From contig CM066045.1 in the NCBI GenBank assembly GCA_033557465.1, positions 135,553,596-135,617,595 on the forward strand: a stretch of DNA of 64,000 nucleotides. Direction: 5' to 3'. Below, piece by piece: positions 51,000 to 62,763 of the stretch (position 1 is its first letter; each line of letters starts with the position of its first letter). Made by a program: the position numbers and the translations under genes. Source of the DNA: Ichthyophis bannanicus. Taxonomy: Eukaryota; Chordata; Amphibia; Gymnophiona; Ichthyophiidae. Below the pieces are notes generated by a model, which was not told the origin of the DNA, made no database searches, and saw only the letters and a list, made by a program, of their open reading frames with translations.

Positions 51000-51190
51000 G
51001 GAGTGGAGGAGTAGCCTAATGGTTGGAGCTGAGGGTTGAGAACCAGGAAGCTTGGGTGATCTTGGGCCAGTCAAATAACCCTCTATTGCCTCAGGAACAA
51101 ACTATAAGCTCTTGGGTAACTGGAAAAATACCTACTGTACCTGAATGTAACTCACCTTGAGCTATTCCAGAAAAAGGCATATGCTAAACG
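51000..51190 (+). mobile_element. tRNA-derived SINE
   Basis: Head GAGTAGCCTAATGGTTGGAGC (box A) and GGTTGAGAACCAGG (box B-like). Body GATCTTGGGCCAGTCAAATAACC and TGCCTCAGGAACAAACT. Tail CTGTACCTGAATGTAACTC, ACCTTGAGCTATTCCAGAAAAAGG. Same group as the SINE at 2.8 kb. Confidence 0.82.
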
Positions 51191-51535
51191 CAAAATCCCT
51201 TTCCTCTTTGCTTATCTGGAGAACATTTGCTGTATCCAAATGCAACCCAAGAGATCATACAGCAGAATGACCACCACACCTGCCTGGTTTCTTCCCTGCT
51301 ACGGGGCCCAGAGCTCCCTAGTTCTCACCAATGCTGCCTCTGCCTATCTTTCCAAAATCTGGGGTTCCAGTAAACTACATTTCCTGAGGCTCTCCTTCCC
51401 TGCACATAAAAAACCCCAAACAAACAAACTGAGCTTCATTTCCTACACAGGAAATTTTGCCTATCATAGCATTTACTGAAACCTGGGAAAATACTTTTAC
51501 TGACCCTCATGTATTATTTTGTTTTGCACATTTCA
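51191..51535. other. Unassigned DNA between two SINEs
   Basis: No recognised element. Confidence 0.3.
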
Positions 51536-51539
51536 TTGC

Positions 51540-51712
51540 TAGCTCAGGTACAGTAGGTATCTCCCAGTCCCCAGAGGGATTATAAAATCCAAGTTTGCAT
51601 CTGAGGCAATGGAAAGTGAATGATGTGATCAAGGTCACAAAGTGCGACAGTGGGCTATAAACCCTGGTTCTCAAGCTGCTGCTCTGACCTCTAGGCTAAC
51701 TCTTCCACCTAG
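51540..51712 (-). mobile_element. tRNA-derived SINE
   Basis: On the minus strand: GAGTTAGCCTAGAGGTCAGAG (box A), TTGAGAACCAGGGTTTATAGCC (box B), GTGACCTTGATCACATCATTC and TTGCCTCAGATGCAAACTTGG, then ACCTACTGTACCTGAGCTAGC. It ends just as the tail would start, so the 3' tail is short or missing. Confidence 0.78.
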
Positions 51713-51714
51713 CC

Positions 51715-52010
51715 CGAATTTTATATTACAAAATACTTGTATAACCTGCACTTAAAATAATGAAAAGTCTCTTAGAGGTTAAAATTCAAAAAGCATTCTC
51801 CATATGTAAACAAATATTTACCTACAGAGAAAGGACTTTGACAGATGTCCCCAATTTTCTGGGGGGAAAAGGGGCAATGCTGGGGGGCAACAAGCTTAAT
51901 TTTAACTCCCAGCAGACACTGTGCACCTGCAAACTCTGCTGGTGCTTTTGTTTCCATGGCCCCACCATGGAAGTGATTTTTAAGGAGCAAATGCCACAGA
52001 GTTATTTCTA
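51715..52010. other. Unassigned DNA
   Basis: No recognised element. Confidence 0.3.
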
Positions 52011-52011
52011 T

Positions 52012-52968
52012 CATAAGAACATAAGAAATGCCATACTGGGTAAGAACAAGGTCCATCAAGCACAGGATCATGTTTCCAACAATGACCAAGTCCAGGTCAC
52101 AAGTACCTAGCAGGTTCCCCAAAGGACACAGGTTCCACAATGCTTGTATTGGGGTAAGCAGTGGATTTCGCTGGTTCTCTGTAATAACGGTTTATGGACC
52201 TTTCCTGCAGGAACTTGTCCAAACCTTTTTTAAACCCAGCTACACTAACAGCTTTTACTATATCTTCCGGTAAAGAATTCCAGAGTTTGATTACGCGTTG
52301 AGTAAAAGAGATATTTTCTCTTATTAGTCTTAAATGGGTTACACTGTAGCTTCATTGCATGTTCCCTAGTCTTTCTTCTTTTGGATGGCATAAAGAATCG
52401 TTTACCACTTTCACTCTGTCCATTAATTTATAGACTTCTATCATATCTCCCCTCAGCCGTCTCTTTTCCAGGTTGAAGAGCCCTAACCTTTTTAGCCTCT
52501 CCTTATAGGGTTATCCTTCCATCTCCTTACCATTTTGGTGGCTCTTCTCTGTACCTTTACTAATTCCGCTATGTCCTTTTTAAGATATAGCGACCAGAAT
52601 TGCACACAATGTTCAAGGTGCGGTCACACCATGGAACGATACAGAGGCATTATAATATCCTTTGTTTTATTTTCCATTCTTTTCCTTATGATTCACAGCA
52701 TCCCATTTGCCTTCTTGGACACCGCTGCACACTGGGCGGAGGGTTTCACGGTGCTATCCATGATTCCTAAATCATTTTCCTGGGTGGTGGTTCCTAATGT
52801 GGAACCTTGCATCGTGTAACTATAGTTTGGGTTGTTCTTTCCTAGGTGCATAAATTTGCACTTGTCCACATTAAATTTCATCTGCTATTTAAACGTCTGA
52901 TCTTCCAATTTATCAAGGTCCTTTTGCAATTTTTCACAATCCCCTTGGTTTAACAACTTTGGCACTGG
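52012..52968 (-). mobile_element. CR1-type LINE 3' end (subfamily 2)
   Basis: Minus-strand copy collinear with the CR1 at 55.1-56.1 kb. It has the thumb and C-terminal coding region in several frames and the same 3' UTR (GGAACCTGTGTCCTTTGGGG, CTTGATGGACCTTG, CCCAGTATGGCATTTC) with the tail TTATGTTCTTATG. It is the most decayed of the three good copies, with multiple stops and shifts. Confidence 0.86.
52693..52881 (-). pseudogene. CR1 polymerase fragment, upstream of thumb
   Basis: 62 codons: 'MKFNVDKCKFMHLGKNNPN', 'YTMQGSTLGTTTQENDLGI' and 'KPSAQCAAVSKKANGML', the stretch after the catalytic box. A TGA follows where the copy at 55.4 kb continues 'GIIRKGMENK'. Downstream residues are readable in other frames to about 52235. 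Confidence 0.82.
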
Positions 52969-52969
52969 C

Positions 52970-53430
52970 CTGGTGAAATGGTGAAGTTGTTTATCACTTT
53001 ATAAGCCCTTCCCCCCATGTGTTATCTCCATGGGAACCGGTTATTTCGTTTTCTGCTTCAAAAGCTAAATTTCATTGTCCCCTCCCCATGGAGCACTCTG
53101 CCTACTTATATTCACCTTGAACCAGCCTTTAAAAGTGTGACTAACTGCTCTAGTGCCTCCCTCTGGCCCAGTCACATGCAGTACTGCACGTGTTTTGAGC
53201 TTCCTGGAAGCTCTGTGCTATTGGTGCCCGTTCTCTGCTTGCTCCCTGTGCAGCTGCACTGCTGAGATGGCCCTGTTTAATAGCCTGATTCAATTCTCTC
53301 TCTTCAAACAAGCATTCGAGTTGGGACCAGGATCTGGGGCCAACCAGACGGTTTCTTAATCATGTTCCTGGATTTGTCTCTTTCTCCTGCCTGTCCTGTC
53401 AGACAATGGAGTTCTTTTTAGAAATAAAAG
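52970..53430. other. Unassigned DNA, possibly old LINE
   Basis: No clear feature; some C/T-rich words may be an eroded L2 body leading to the fragment at 53.44 kb. Confidence 0.3.
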
Positions 53431-53434
53431 TAAC

Positions 53435-53532
53435 AAGTACATAAAAAATAAAAAATAAGTTAGATAATTTGATTTTTGTGAACTGTTCTGAATGCTGGCA
53501 GTGATATATATCAAGTACAATAAACCATAAAC
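53435..53532 (+). mobile_element. L2-like LINE extreme 3' end
   Basis: GTGAACTGTTCTGAATGCTGG, then GATATATATCAAGTACAATAAACC resembles an L2 3' terminus. Short and old. Confidence 0.5.
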
Positions 53533-53534
53533 CA

Positions 53535-54705
53535 TGGGCACTGCTTTCTATTGGTTATTTTCACCGTTTAACACTTTCATTTGTGAATTTTGGGTTCTGG
53601 TACAAGCTTGCATTGTTTGGCCTCTCCTTTCCTCCTCTTGCGAAGCCTGAACATGGTTCCTGGAGAAAACTCTCTACTGGAAAAATTGTGATGCCTTACC
53701 TTGATGTACCTTACAATGTAAGGTAACCAGATTTCTGGAGGGCAAATCTGTGACACTTGGGGGGAAAAGTATCATCTTAGCGCAGGAGTGAGGAGTCGTC
53801 TCTTAGATTTACAGAGGATACTGGTTATGCATGGCACAGGAAGCTGTTGCTGTGGAGGGAGAGAGGAGGTCATTGGAGGAGCTTGTGGGAGAAGAAAAGT
53901 CCAATGTCTCTCTCCACCCTAAAACATGGGCAGGTGGTGGTTTTGGTCCAGGGAGCCAGGGATATTAGTTCAAAATCATGGGATATCTGTTTACCTCTTT
54001 GCATAGTTTGTATGTTAAGGTTATGGTGAACCAGAGCCTTCCAGACCACACAGGCTTCTTTATTGAGAGGCAGCAGTACGGATGAAGAAAGGTCATTCAT
54101 ATGCCTTAAGGAGGTTTCAGTAGGAGACATTACCAATGGAGCTGAATACATTAACCCAGCAAGATGGGAGCAAATAATCTTATACCCCTCTACCTAACAG
54201 TGCTGTTGGATAAAAAGGTCAGTTGTGTCTTGGTGCTTTGTAGCAGCTACATCAGCGTTCCATCCTTTTTCATTCTATGTCCCATTACTACTCACAGTGA
54301 GTAGACCAGGAAGTGAAAATGTGTCTCTTCTGCAGGCAGCTGAAGGCACAAGGCAACAGGATGGCTGCTGTCTAACTTACACTCTGGGCTTTAGATGTGT
54401 AGCAATTCCATTAAGTGGAAAATTAATTTTAACCAGTTAAGCTGAACATATGTCAGCTGTAAGACCCACAAAGGTTACTTGTTAGCTTTCATGTGTGTGT
54501 ATATATATATTTTATAAAGCACATCAGGAGCTCTCAAGCCAATCAGATTGTAAAGTTAGCTAACCAGCTCTACCACACACATAGCATTAAAGGCAATAAG
54601 AGCTCCCACTAGTGTTATTAAAAATTAGATTTTTGCCCTTTGAGCAGTACATAAAGACAAGAGTACACTTAAGATAGTATTAAAATCCCCTCGCAAGAAA
54701 CCCAA
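53535..54705. other. Unassigned intergenic DNA
   Basis: No recognised element. A TG/TA microsatellite lies near 54494-54512. Confidence 0.35.
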
Positions 54706-54709
54706 TTTT

Positions 54710-55090
54710 CACTAAGAGGCCCTATCACTACAGCCCATTAGGCTTTTGCACTTAATGCATGTTTAGCCTGAAAAGAAACATGTGGTAAGTGCAAAGTCTC
54801 TGTTCTGTCAGAGGCATGACCCGCATAGGCCCAGCAGTTACAATAGGACATGTACCCTAATGTATGGCAGCAGCATTTACAATTAACACGGGTGCACACG
54901 ACAACACTTATGGAAGTATCATCATATACGGTATATGTACCCCAGAGCTTAATGCAATGTGCTCTCCTCACCCACACCCTGCCCCTTTGCACGATGGGCA
55001 ATTAACTGTCAGCACAGACCCCGCTCCAATGGTTACCACTACTAAAACGCATGTTAAACACTTAGCAGGTATTAGTAAAAGGGTCCCAAA
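54710..55090. mobile_element. Harbinger-like MITE, decayed
   Basis: Left side CACTAAGAGGCCCTATCACTAC; right side GGTATTAGTAAAAGGGTCCC. With the interior words ATGTGGTAAGTGCAAAGTCTC and GCACACGACAACAC this follows the MITE at 59.3 kb. Terminal repeats are too eroded to fix a target duplication. Confidence 0.55.
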
Positions 55091-55154
55091 ATCACATACA
55101 ATTCCAATCAACCATCTAGCCAACAAAAGTTGCTGGTAGTACCATCACTATCCA

Positions 55155-56055
55155 CCATAAAAAATGGTATCAAATGGCAGATGAAATTTAATGTGGACAA
55201 GTGCAAAGTTATGCACCTAGGGAAGAACAACCCAAACTATGGTTACATGATGCAAGGTTCCACATTAGGAACCACCACCCAGGAAAAAGATTTAACGTCA
55301 TTGTGGATACCATGTTAAAACCCTCGGCCCAGTGTGCAGCAGCGGCCAAAAGAGCAAATAGAATGCTAGGTATCATAAGGAAAGGAATGGAAAATAAAAC
55401 AAAAGATACTATAATGTCTCTATATCGTTCCATGGTGAGACCACACCTTGAATATTGTGTGCAATTCTGGTCGCTGTATCTTAAAAAGGATATAGCAATA
55501 TTAGAAAAGGTTCAGAGAAGAGCCACCAAAATGGTAAAGGGGATGGAAGGATATTCCTATGAAGAAAGGCTAAAAAGGTTAGGGCTCTTTAACCTGGAAA
55601 AGAGACGGCTGAGGGGAGATATGATAGAAGTCTATAAATTAATGAATGGAGTGGAACAGTTAAACGTAGATCGATTGTTTACGTTATCAGAATATAGAAA
55701 GACTAGGGGACATGCAATGAAGCTAGAGGGTAAACTGTTTAAGACAAATAAGAGAAAATATTTTTTCTCTCAACCTGTAATCAAACTCTGGAATTTGTTA
55801 CCGGAGGATGTAGTAAAGGCTGTTAGTGTAGCTGGGTTTAAAAAAGGTTTGGACAAGTTCCTGGAGGAAAGGTCCATAAACTATTATTAAGAAGGGACCC
55901 AGGATATCAATGCTTGACCCAGTACAAGCATTATGGAACTTGTGCCTTTTGGGGAATCTGCTAGGTACATATGACCTAGATTGGCCACTGTTGGAAACAG
56001 GATACTGGGCTTGATGGACCTTGTTCTGACCCAGTATGGCATATCTTATAAGGAA
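55155..56055 (+). mobile_element. CR1-type LINE 3' end (subfamily 2), plus-strand copy
   Basis: Starts near AAAAATGGTATCAAATGGCAG and ends GACCCAGTATGGCATATCTTA. It carries a coding region of about 690 bases and the full 3' UTR. It is the best preserved of the subfamily in the window, with one shift near 55293. The tail is only one unit long. Confidence 0.88.
55201..55890 (+). pseudogene. CR1 polymerase C-terminal region
   Basis: The true frame starts around 55300, after a shift; before that the protein reads in the neighbouring frame ('MKFNVDKCKVMHLGKNNPN', 55175-55290). From 55305: 'LKPSAQCAAAAKRANRML', 'GIIRKGMENKTKDTIMSLYR', '[19 protein letters not shown]', '[19 protein letters not shown]' and 'WNLLPEDVVKAVSVAGFKK'. 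Stop at 55888-55890 is the natural end. Confidence 0.87.
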
Positions 56056-56059
56056 GGAC

Positions 56060-57075
56060 ATGAATAGATCTGGATCTTTTCTGTAACAGATCTGCAGACA
56101 TGCAATATTTTGCTGTGAATTTACACTGTGAGCATTCTTTTTCAAAAAAAGGCTAAAGGCTCACTTATTTGAGTTATCTTTTTATGTGATATTTTTGAGA
56201 CGTTTTTTTTGTAAAATCATTGTTTTATTTAAATGATTTTATATTACAATTTTGTGCAAGTCGACATTTCAAGGGCTGTTTATTTGCAACTCTTTTGAAA
56301 TTGCAGGACCATCTGCAGCAACGTTTGAAGTCGGGACCATAGTAGTTGATATGGAAGGGCAGACTAGATAGAAGCATGATGGCAGAAAAAGACCATATGG
56401 CTTATGTTTATTTAACGCAGCATTGTGAAACCTGACATCAGGTCGGGTTTATGCAATGTTTTGCCCAAGCGTCAACGCGACAGTATTGTGGGTAAGTAAT
56501 GTGTTGAAATGAACCGATTATATAAAAATGTGTGATGTTGGCTGCCTTCTTTCAAGACTGTAAACATTTTTGCGACGTAGTTTGCTGCACAAGTACTGCC
56601 AAATATTTTTGATATATAGGGAAGCGTGTTATTGTATACTCTCACATTGGGACACATTATTTGGGACTATGACGGATACTGGACTTCTAATTTGAAATAT
56701 AGCAGAAGGGGCAGAATTCTGTTGGTCCCTCTCACTTATTAAATTTCTTGACATCAGGTGGTGTTCAAGTGCTTCATCTCTCTTTGTCTTTTGGTTATTT
56801 CTTATGTGTTTTAATAAGTCATTGTAACGCATATTAAGATTACTAATGTACAGTACTTTGTAATCCACTTAGATGTGAAATGATAGGCAGTCTGTGAATG
56901 CAATAAATATAATGAAATGAAATTCCCAGATACACAACATGGATAAAATAAGAGTTAGGAAGAAAAAATAAAAAGACTTGCACAAGTAGCCACTCCTTGG
57001 CCATTTTTTAAAAGTGCAAGTGATCTAAATAACTGTGCCTTTCACATGGAAGGGAATTCCAAGCTAATGGAGCAG
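56060..57075. other. Unassigned DNA with small LINE scraps
   Basis: No gene. At 56341-56402 GTAGTTGATATGGAAGGGCAG, GACTAGATAG, ATGATGGCAGAAAAAGACC is the 3' tip of the CR1 subfamily 1. At 56840-56925 GTACTTTGTAATCCACTTAG and TGCAATAAATATAATG looks like an L2 3' tip. Confidence 0.5.
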
Positions 57076-57079
57076 AGGA

Positions 57080-57545
57080 TATAGTTGAACTACAAAAGGT
57101 TCCAAGAATGGTGTCAAAAATAACAATGGAGATGGGACATCTCTCAGGAAGAAAGGCTGAACAGGTTGTGGTTCTTGATTTCAGAGGAGAGGCAACTGAG
57201 AGGGGTATGATAGAAGATTATAAAATTATGAGTAAACAGTTCATTTAGCTTTTCATACACTAAAACAAGAGGACACCTTCATGAAATTAACAAACTAATT
57301 ATAGAAAATATATATTTTTCAAGCAGCCCCAATTAAGCTGTGGCATCCGTTTTCAGAAAACATGATCAAGGTGACTAACAAACTCAAGAAAGCCATCGCT
57401 TACTCCTCGAGACAAGCCACAAGAATTTATCTACTTTTTGGGATCTGCCAGTACTTGTAACCTGGACTGGCCACTGTTGGAGACAGGATGCTAGGTTCAG
57501 TGGACCTTGGTCTGACTCGGCATGGCTTATCTTAAGTTCTAAGGC
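57080..57545 (+). mobile_element. CR1-type LINE 3' end, old copy
   Basis: A heavily decayed copy: GTTCCAAGAATGGTGTCAAAAA, GGAAGAAAGGCTGAACAGG, GAGAGGCAACTGAGAGGGG, then 3' UTR words TGGCCACTGTTGGAGACAGG, TGGACCTTGGTCTGACTC and TTATCTTAAGTTCTAAGG. No open frame remains. Confidence 0.8.
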
Positions 57546-57708
57546 AATTGAACTCCATATTTCTGTTGGAGGACAATTGAACAGCCGTCAGAGGGTAGAA
57601 CATTTGTTGTAAGAAATGCTGAGCCTTTCTAGGCCCAAAAACAGCCAAACACCGGCATATCCATGTACAAGCATTTGTAGATCAAAGTAAAAACTTTAAA
57701 AGGGTCCG
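57546..57708. other. Unassigned DNA
   Basis: No recognised element. Confidence 0.3.
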
Positions 57709-57710
57709 AT

Positions 57711-58085
57711 ATTAAAAAAAAAAACGCTGAGCTCCAAAATTTGTGCTCTGTTTCAGCCATATTTAAGAGCCTAAGTTTTCAGCTGAAAATTCATCCTAAT
57801 TTATGAACTTCAAATTTATGCTTCTAAATTTAGGCCTGCCACTCATTTGCCTAGATTGATGAGCCTAATTTCAATGCCTAGTGCTGAAAATCAGTGCTAA
57901 GCTCCTAACTTTTTTCCTTCACCCTTAATCCACTCCCGTTGTCTCTTACTTTTTAAGCACCTAAAATTAGGAGTTTAGGGAAATTTTAAGTAAAAATGTA
58001 GACACTCAGACCCGGTAAATTTTTGAAGAGATTGATTTAGGAGCATAACTCTCAAAGTTATGAGCATAAATCCTTTGACTGTTGG
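57711..58085 (+). mobile_element. Family B MITE-like repeat, complete copy
   Basis: Uninterrupted copy of the repeat that holds the CR1 at 11.96 kb. It starts GGGTCCGATATTAAAA, has TTTTCAGCTGAAAATTCATCC, GCCTAGATTGATGAGCC and CTAAGCTCCTAACTTTTTTCC, and ends TCCTTTGACTGTTGGACC. The two ends are weakly inverted. Non-coding and old. Confidence 0.65.
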
Positions 58086-58389
58086 ACCTTTTAAATTATA
58101 CTCTGGCTTCAAGAAAAAGCCAGTGTAAATCATAGAAAATGGGGGTTACGTGATCCCTCCTCTTCCTGTCAACATGTAATTTAAAATCTGTATGCTGCAA
58201 TAGCTGAAGATGCCCGAGATTTGTCTTTCATAAAATGATTCAGCTAATTATAATAATCCACGCAATTTATCACCATTGAATGGATTCAAATGGATAGATC
58301 TAATTTTTCTCTCCAGGTATGGACATCATTAACGCAAACAAAAGAGTGTTGTTCGTACCAGAGAAGACACCTAAGCAGTCGATAACTTC

Positions 58390-58702
58390 GGAGTCCTTTT
58401 GCTAAAGCCCATTATGGATGGCACTTAAGTACATTTAACATGAAAAGCACTGTGCGGTAAGTGCACGGTCTCCATGGTAACTGTTGTGGCATCACCAGCA
58501 TGTTCCTGGCAGTTACTGCCCTAATGCATGGCACTATTAACATGGGTGCACCTAATGAGACCTCTAGAGGGATAGTTATGTGCACTCCATGCCCACACTC
58601 TGCCTATACCCTGCCCAGTCACGCCAATGCACGTTAACCTTTTAAGTTTAATTAAAATTTGATATAGCGCCTGTCAGCGGGCTTTAGTAAAAGGGCCCTG
58701 TA
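58390..58702. mobile_element. Harbinger-like MITE, decayed
   Basis: Ends GGAGTCCTTTTGCTAAAGCCC and GGGCTTTAGTAAAAGGGCCC are imperfect inverted repeats. The interior has GCGGTAAGTGCACGGTCTCC and ATGCATGGCACTATTAAC, like the 59.3-kb copy. Confidence 0.65.
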
Positions 58703-58928
58703 GAGTCTAACAGCTCCCATAGTATGTCTTACTGCTTTCAGTTTAACATCACATCTGTGAAAGAGGGCAGGTAAGAAGTGATCTACCCATTCCTCCAATC
58801 CACAATACATCAGGTGTAGTAGGATTTAATTTTAGCTGGTAGCCATCTCACCAAACTGTGCTAGAGACGTAGCAAACTGATTAGAAAAGCAAACTAAGAT
58901 CCTTTTTTGATCGCCATGTGCTCCAGAG

Positions 58929-59122
58929 CAGTGCTTGTTAAGCTGGTCCTGGAGTACCTCCTAACCAATCTGATTTTCAGTATATCCACAATGAATATGC
59001 TTCAGGTAGATCTGCACACAAAGGATGCCGTGCATGCAAACCTCTCATTTGCATATTTATTCTGGTTCTCCTGAAAGCCGCTCCGTTGGCGGTGTACTCT
59101 AGGACCAGCTGGAGAAACACTG
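58929..59122. mobile_element. hAT-like hairpin MITE, diverged copy
   Basis: Starts CAGTGCTTGTTAAGCTGG and ends CCAGCTGGAGAAACACTG. Shares ATATCCACAATGAATATGC with the MITE at 44.86 kb. The 8 bases on either side do not match, so the target duplication has decayed. Confidence 0.75.
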
Positions 59123-59285
59123 CTATTGAACAAATCACATATCTCTCTGGAATTCAAACTCAGCTTACAAGCTCTTAGGAGCAGGTATACTGTGACCACT
59201 TGAATTGCATCTTAAACAGCTTTTCTAGCTCTGTACAATATTGCACAATGCCTTTATTACTTTCATTCTGGGGTTGGAATACTTA

Positions 59286-59731
59286 GGGGCCCTTTTACTA
59301 AAGGTGTGCACTTACCGCGTGATTAGTGGAAAAACAAATACATGGTAAGTGCAACCGTTGCACACGGTCAGGGCGTGCCCAGTAAGTTCATGGCGGTTTA
59401 GTGCATGATCATGTACCCGAACGCACAGCACAATTAACATTGGTGCATCTAATGACACTCAATAGAGGCACAATTAAGTACACTCATGCTAGCTACCACA
59501 TAGCCACTGAGCGCCCGGCAATTGCTCTCAAGCTAGGGGCAATGTTCTCTCCTTGCCTACAGGTCACCCCTTAACTCACCTACTCTCCTCCCTAGGGCAT
59601 GGACTCTTACTATGCATTTTAGTTCCGGCAGCTGGCATACCTGCACACACGTACACTGGCATTCTCAACCATCAGCTACCACACGCTAAAACGTGCCTTA
59701 ACTGGTTAGCAGCTTTTAGTACAAGGGCCCC
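59286..59731. mobile_element. PIF/Harbinger-like MITE
   Basis: 446 bp with ends GGGGCCCTTTTACTAAAG and CTTTTAGTACAAGGGCCCC (one mismatch and one base inserted), flanked by TTA (59283-59285 and 59732-59734). The interior contains GTGCACTTACCGCGTG and GGTAAGTGCAACCGTTGC. It shares end sequence and target type with the MITE at 37.8 kb and with decayed copies at 54.7 and 58.4 kb. Non-coding. Confidence 0.85.
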
Positions 59732-59734
59732 TTA

Positions 59735-62230
59735 GTTTTGGCTTTTATTTAAATCAATCACACTAACAAGAAGATTACCGCTGAGGTTCCTCCACTTTCG
59801 AAGGCAAACAGATCAACTATAAAACAATTGCAATTGCTCCACTTACAGATAAATAAAATCCAAAGACAACAGTGATCAGAGACAACTGAATTAACTTTAT
59901 TAACTTTCTAACTGCAGATTCAAGGTATACAACTGAACATTTGCTATTTTTTTTCTTATGAGACTTATAAATAAAAATACAAAAAAATGTTCACTACAAA
60001 AAAATCTACCATTAGTAGGATGTAAAAAATATCTCTTTGCTATAGAAGGCACAAACTTCACTTAGTGACACATGGAGAGAGAGAGAAAGAGAAAAAAAAA
60101 CCTGCAGCATAAAATGTATTTTTTTTCTCCATCAGAAACACTGAAGTCACAAAGAAATGTCGCCAGGGCACCAACATAGAACGAAAGGAAGATGCCAGGG
60201 AGTCGCAGCAGGAGACATCACAAAGTTTGAGCAAACTGCATCTGTACCATAAAACAGACAGGACACACACAAGCACTTCTGCAAACAAAATAAAATTTAA
60301 AACAAAATACCCCCCACAAAAACAAAAGGAACCAAATTGGGGGAAAAAGGGGGAGGGAAGAGAAATGGGCAGAGAAAAGGAAAAAAAGAATAAAAGATTT
60401 GTACAAAAAAGTAACAAGTAAATTGAAGAACAAAATAAAAAAAATTGGGCACCACCTCAAATTATACTAACAGGAGGTGCTGAGGTAGACATAACAATAA
60501 CAGTAATTAATTAAAACACTTTCTTTTTATACAGGGCAATCATAACTGGCACTTGTGCGGTCAAACAAACAAGCAGTTTAATAATAATAATAATAATAAA
60601 AACTAAATTTAACAAAAACAAAGCTGTATTTTGCTTGGTCCAGCAGGGCAGTTGGTCCTCAGTGCTATAATATACATATAATAATATATGGACAGGACAG
60701 CTTGGTGCATTCACCATGACCATTTCTTTAGCCATTAAAGAGCACATGCATAACACTAAGTGAAAAATACTATTTCACACCAAGAGGCTGGTACTCAAAC
60801 TCTTAAGGATGCCATGGTAGTTGCTTTCTAAAACTGCTACTGACTTAGAATGCCAACTGGCATTATCAGATTCTACACTCCCTTTGTGGGAGGAGGAAAA
60901 TTTGTTTTTCCTCTCTGGGCTCCTGGGGGTGTTTGCTAGCTCACTTACACCTCTCAGTTTCCCTTGGCCAAACATTGGTTTTATCTGATGCTCAGTGTTG
61001 CCAGTCTACATAGCTCCCCATCTTGGTCTAATCTTTTATTTAACTCCTATCCATCCGCAGTGCTTTCTGCTTCAAATCAGAAGGCATTTGAGATGGAGAG
61101 CAGATCAGGACAGAACCAAGGCCTCACGATATCACCTCCTACACTTCTTTTTTTTTTTTTTTTTTTTAAATTTTGAGATTCCTCCTCCTCACCCCGACAA
61201 CACAGGACCAAAGATCTCAGAATGCTATGGGAAGAAAGGACGAGAAACAGGGGTTGGAGAAAAATGAGCCAGATATTAATAAGCTCAAGCCAGGTTACCA
61301 GCAAGTGGTTAAGCAAACCTCCAGTTGTGTACAAATTAAAAACATAGATTCCAGAGGATGTTTTCGCCAAGGAGTACAGAGAAAGGCGACTCAAAACTCA
61401 AATGCGCTACTACAATGAGCAAATCCCCTAGCACCATCGCTATTCCTCTACCATGGCATCCCTAGTGAGTTGGCCCAATTTATTCCAAAAGGTGTACCGT
61501 CACAACTTGTGAGAAACTGCAGCAATGTAATTTTTTCTTCTTCTTTTAAATGTGAAAAACTGTCCAGGCACAAAGATTACACAAGCATTTTCCCAATGTT
61601 ACATGGTAGGTTGGACTAAATCAGAGTTTCTTCTATTTAACTGTGGCTTTTCCCTTGCATGTAGGGCAGCTATTAATGTATATTCTTTTAAAAACAAAAA
61701 GAAGATTCTGCTTAAATGTGAAAAATAACATGTCATGTGAAAAATGTATCTGCCTTCTAGCCATCAGATTTACTGTATATTGGCAAATTTTGACAATAGA
61801 TCATCCATCCATATATAGTTAAGAACAAGGTTGGTCTACGACGTTCCATGAAGATTCGAGGACATCCTCATCACACAACAGCCATGTAAGCTTTAAATGA
61901 GCCAATCTGCCCTCTACAGCTCACATGCACTGGGATATGTGGGAGAGGTGGCCTTGGAGGGGTAGGGAGGTGTGTATGGGTCTATTGCCGATTTGGTGAT
62001 AGACCGTTTCTGCATTCTTCCTATTTCCTACTTGCTCAGCAAGTAGCAGCCAGCAAGGTACTTTGGCGGTGGTTGTTAATGACATTCTTCATGGATTCCT
62101 TAACCCTCTTAATTCCTTAACTCTGCCCAGTCCTCAGATTTCCCTTAATAGCAATACTGGCAGAAAATCCATAGTATCCTGAACATCTCAAAGGGAAAGG
62201 ACAATCACTGCATCCAAAACTTTGGCAGTA
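59735..62230 (-). other. Repeat-poor region; possible 3' end of a host gene
   Basis: About 2.5 kb without any repeat family seen elsewhere in the window. On the minus strand near 59895-59905 there is AATAAA within AGTTAATAAAGTTAATTC, followed by a T/G-rich stretch (CAGTTGTCTCTGATCACTG), as at a polyadenylation site. Upstream on that strand (60.0-62.2 kb) the DNA is AT-rich with no long open frame, like a long 3' UTR. No exon is recognised. This is inference; it could equally be ordinary single-copy DNA. A T-run lies at 61148-61167 and an AAT microsatellite at about 60580-60600. Confidence 0.35.
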
Positions 62231-62395
62231 GTCTGTATTCTTGTTTAGGCATCCACAGTTATATAGATAATTGCTGTGTCTTCCTGTTTAATAAGAGGAT
62301 GTGATGGTGAAGAGCGTACCTGGGAATGTCGGTAACTCAGCATGGGCAAATGAAGACCATGCAGGCGGATATGGATACCGATGTGTATGTCTGAA

Positions 62396-62525
62396 GAAGA
62401 GAGGGGGGGGGGGGGGTTATCATGGATCTTCAACAGCACTTGAGAACTGTTCCATAAATGGCCATGTAGTGCTATAATGCTGCGTATGCCTTGTAGCGCC
62501 ATACAAATGATAAGTAGTAGTAAAT
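62396..62525 (+). repeat. G-run and a short L2-like 3' tip
   Basis: A G-run at about 62402-62415 is followed at 62468-62522 by TGTAGTGCTATAATGCTGCG, TGCCTTGTAGCGCCATACAAATG and AAGTAGTAGTA, the 3' tip of an L2-type LINE. Confidence 0.65.
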
Positions 62526-62763
62526 GCCATGCAGCGGATCCTTGGTCTGATCCCCAGATTGGATCTTCTGGGGCAGTTTCTCCAAATGGGTGAATTGTGC
62601 GCATACATGAGTCAAGAACCTTACTTCTAAGCCAGGGTATGTGGAGTATGATCTCAGTTTCTCAAATTTACTGCTAATGCTCGGCGTAGTACTTGCATCG
62701 TGCCAAAGAGAGTCCCCTTCTGGAGTTCGTAAGATGTTACGTGTGCTTGGAAATTCCTCTGAA

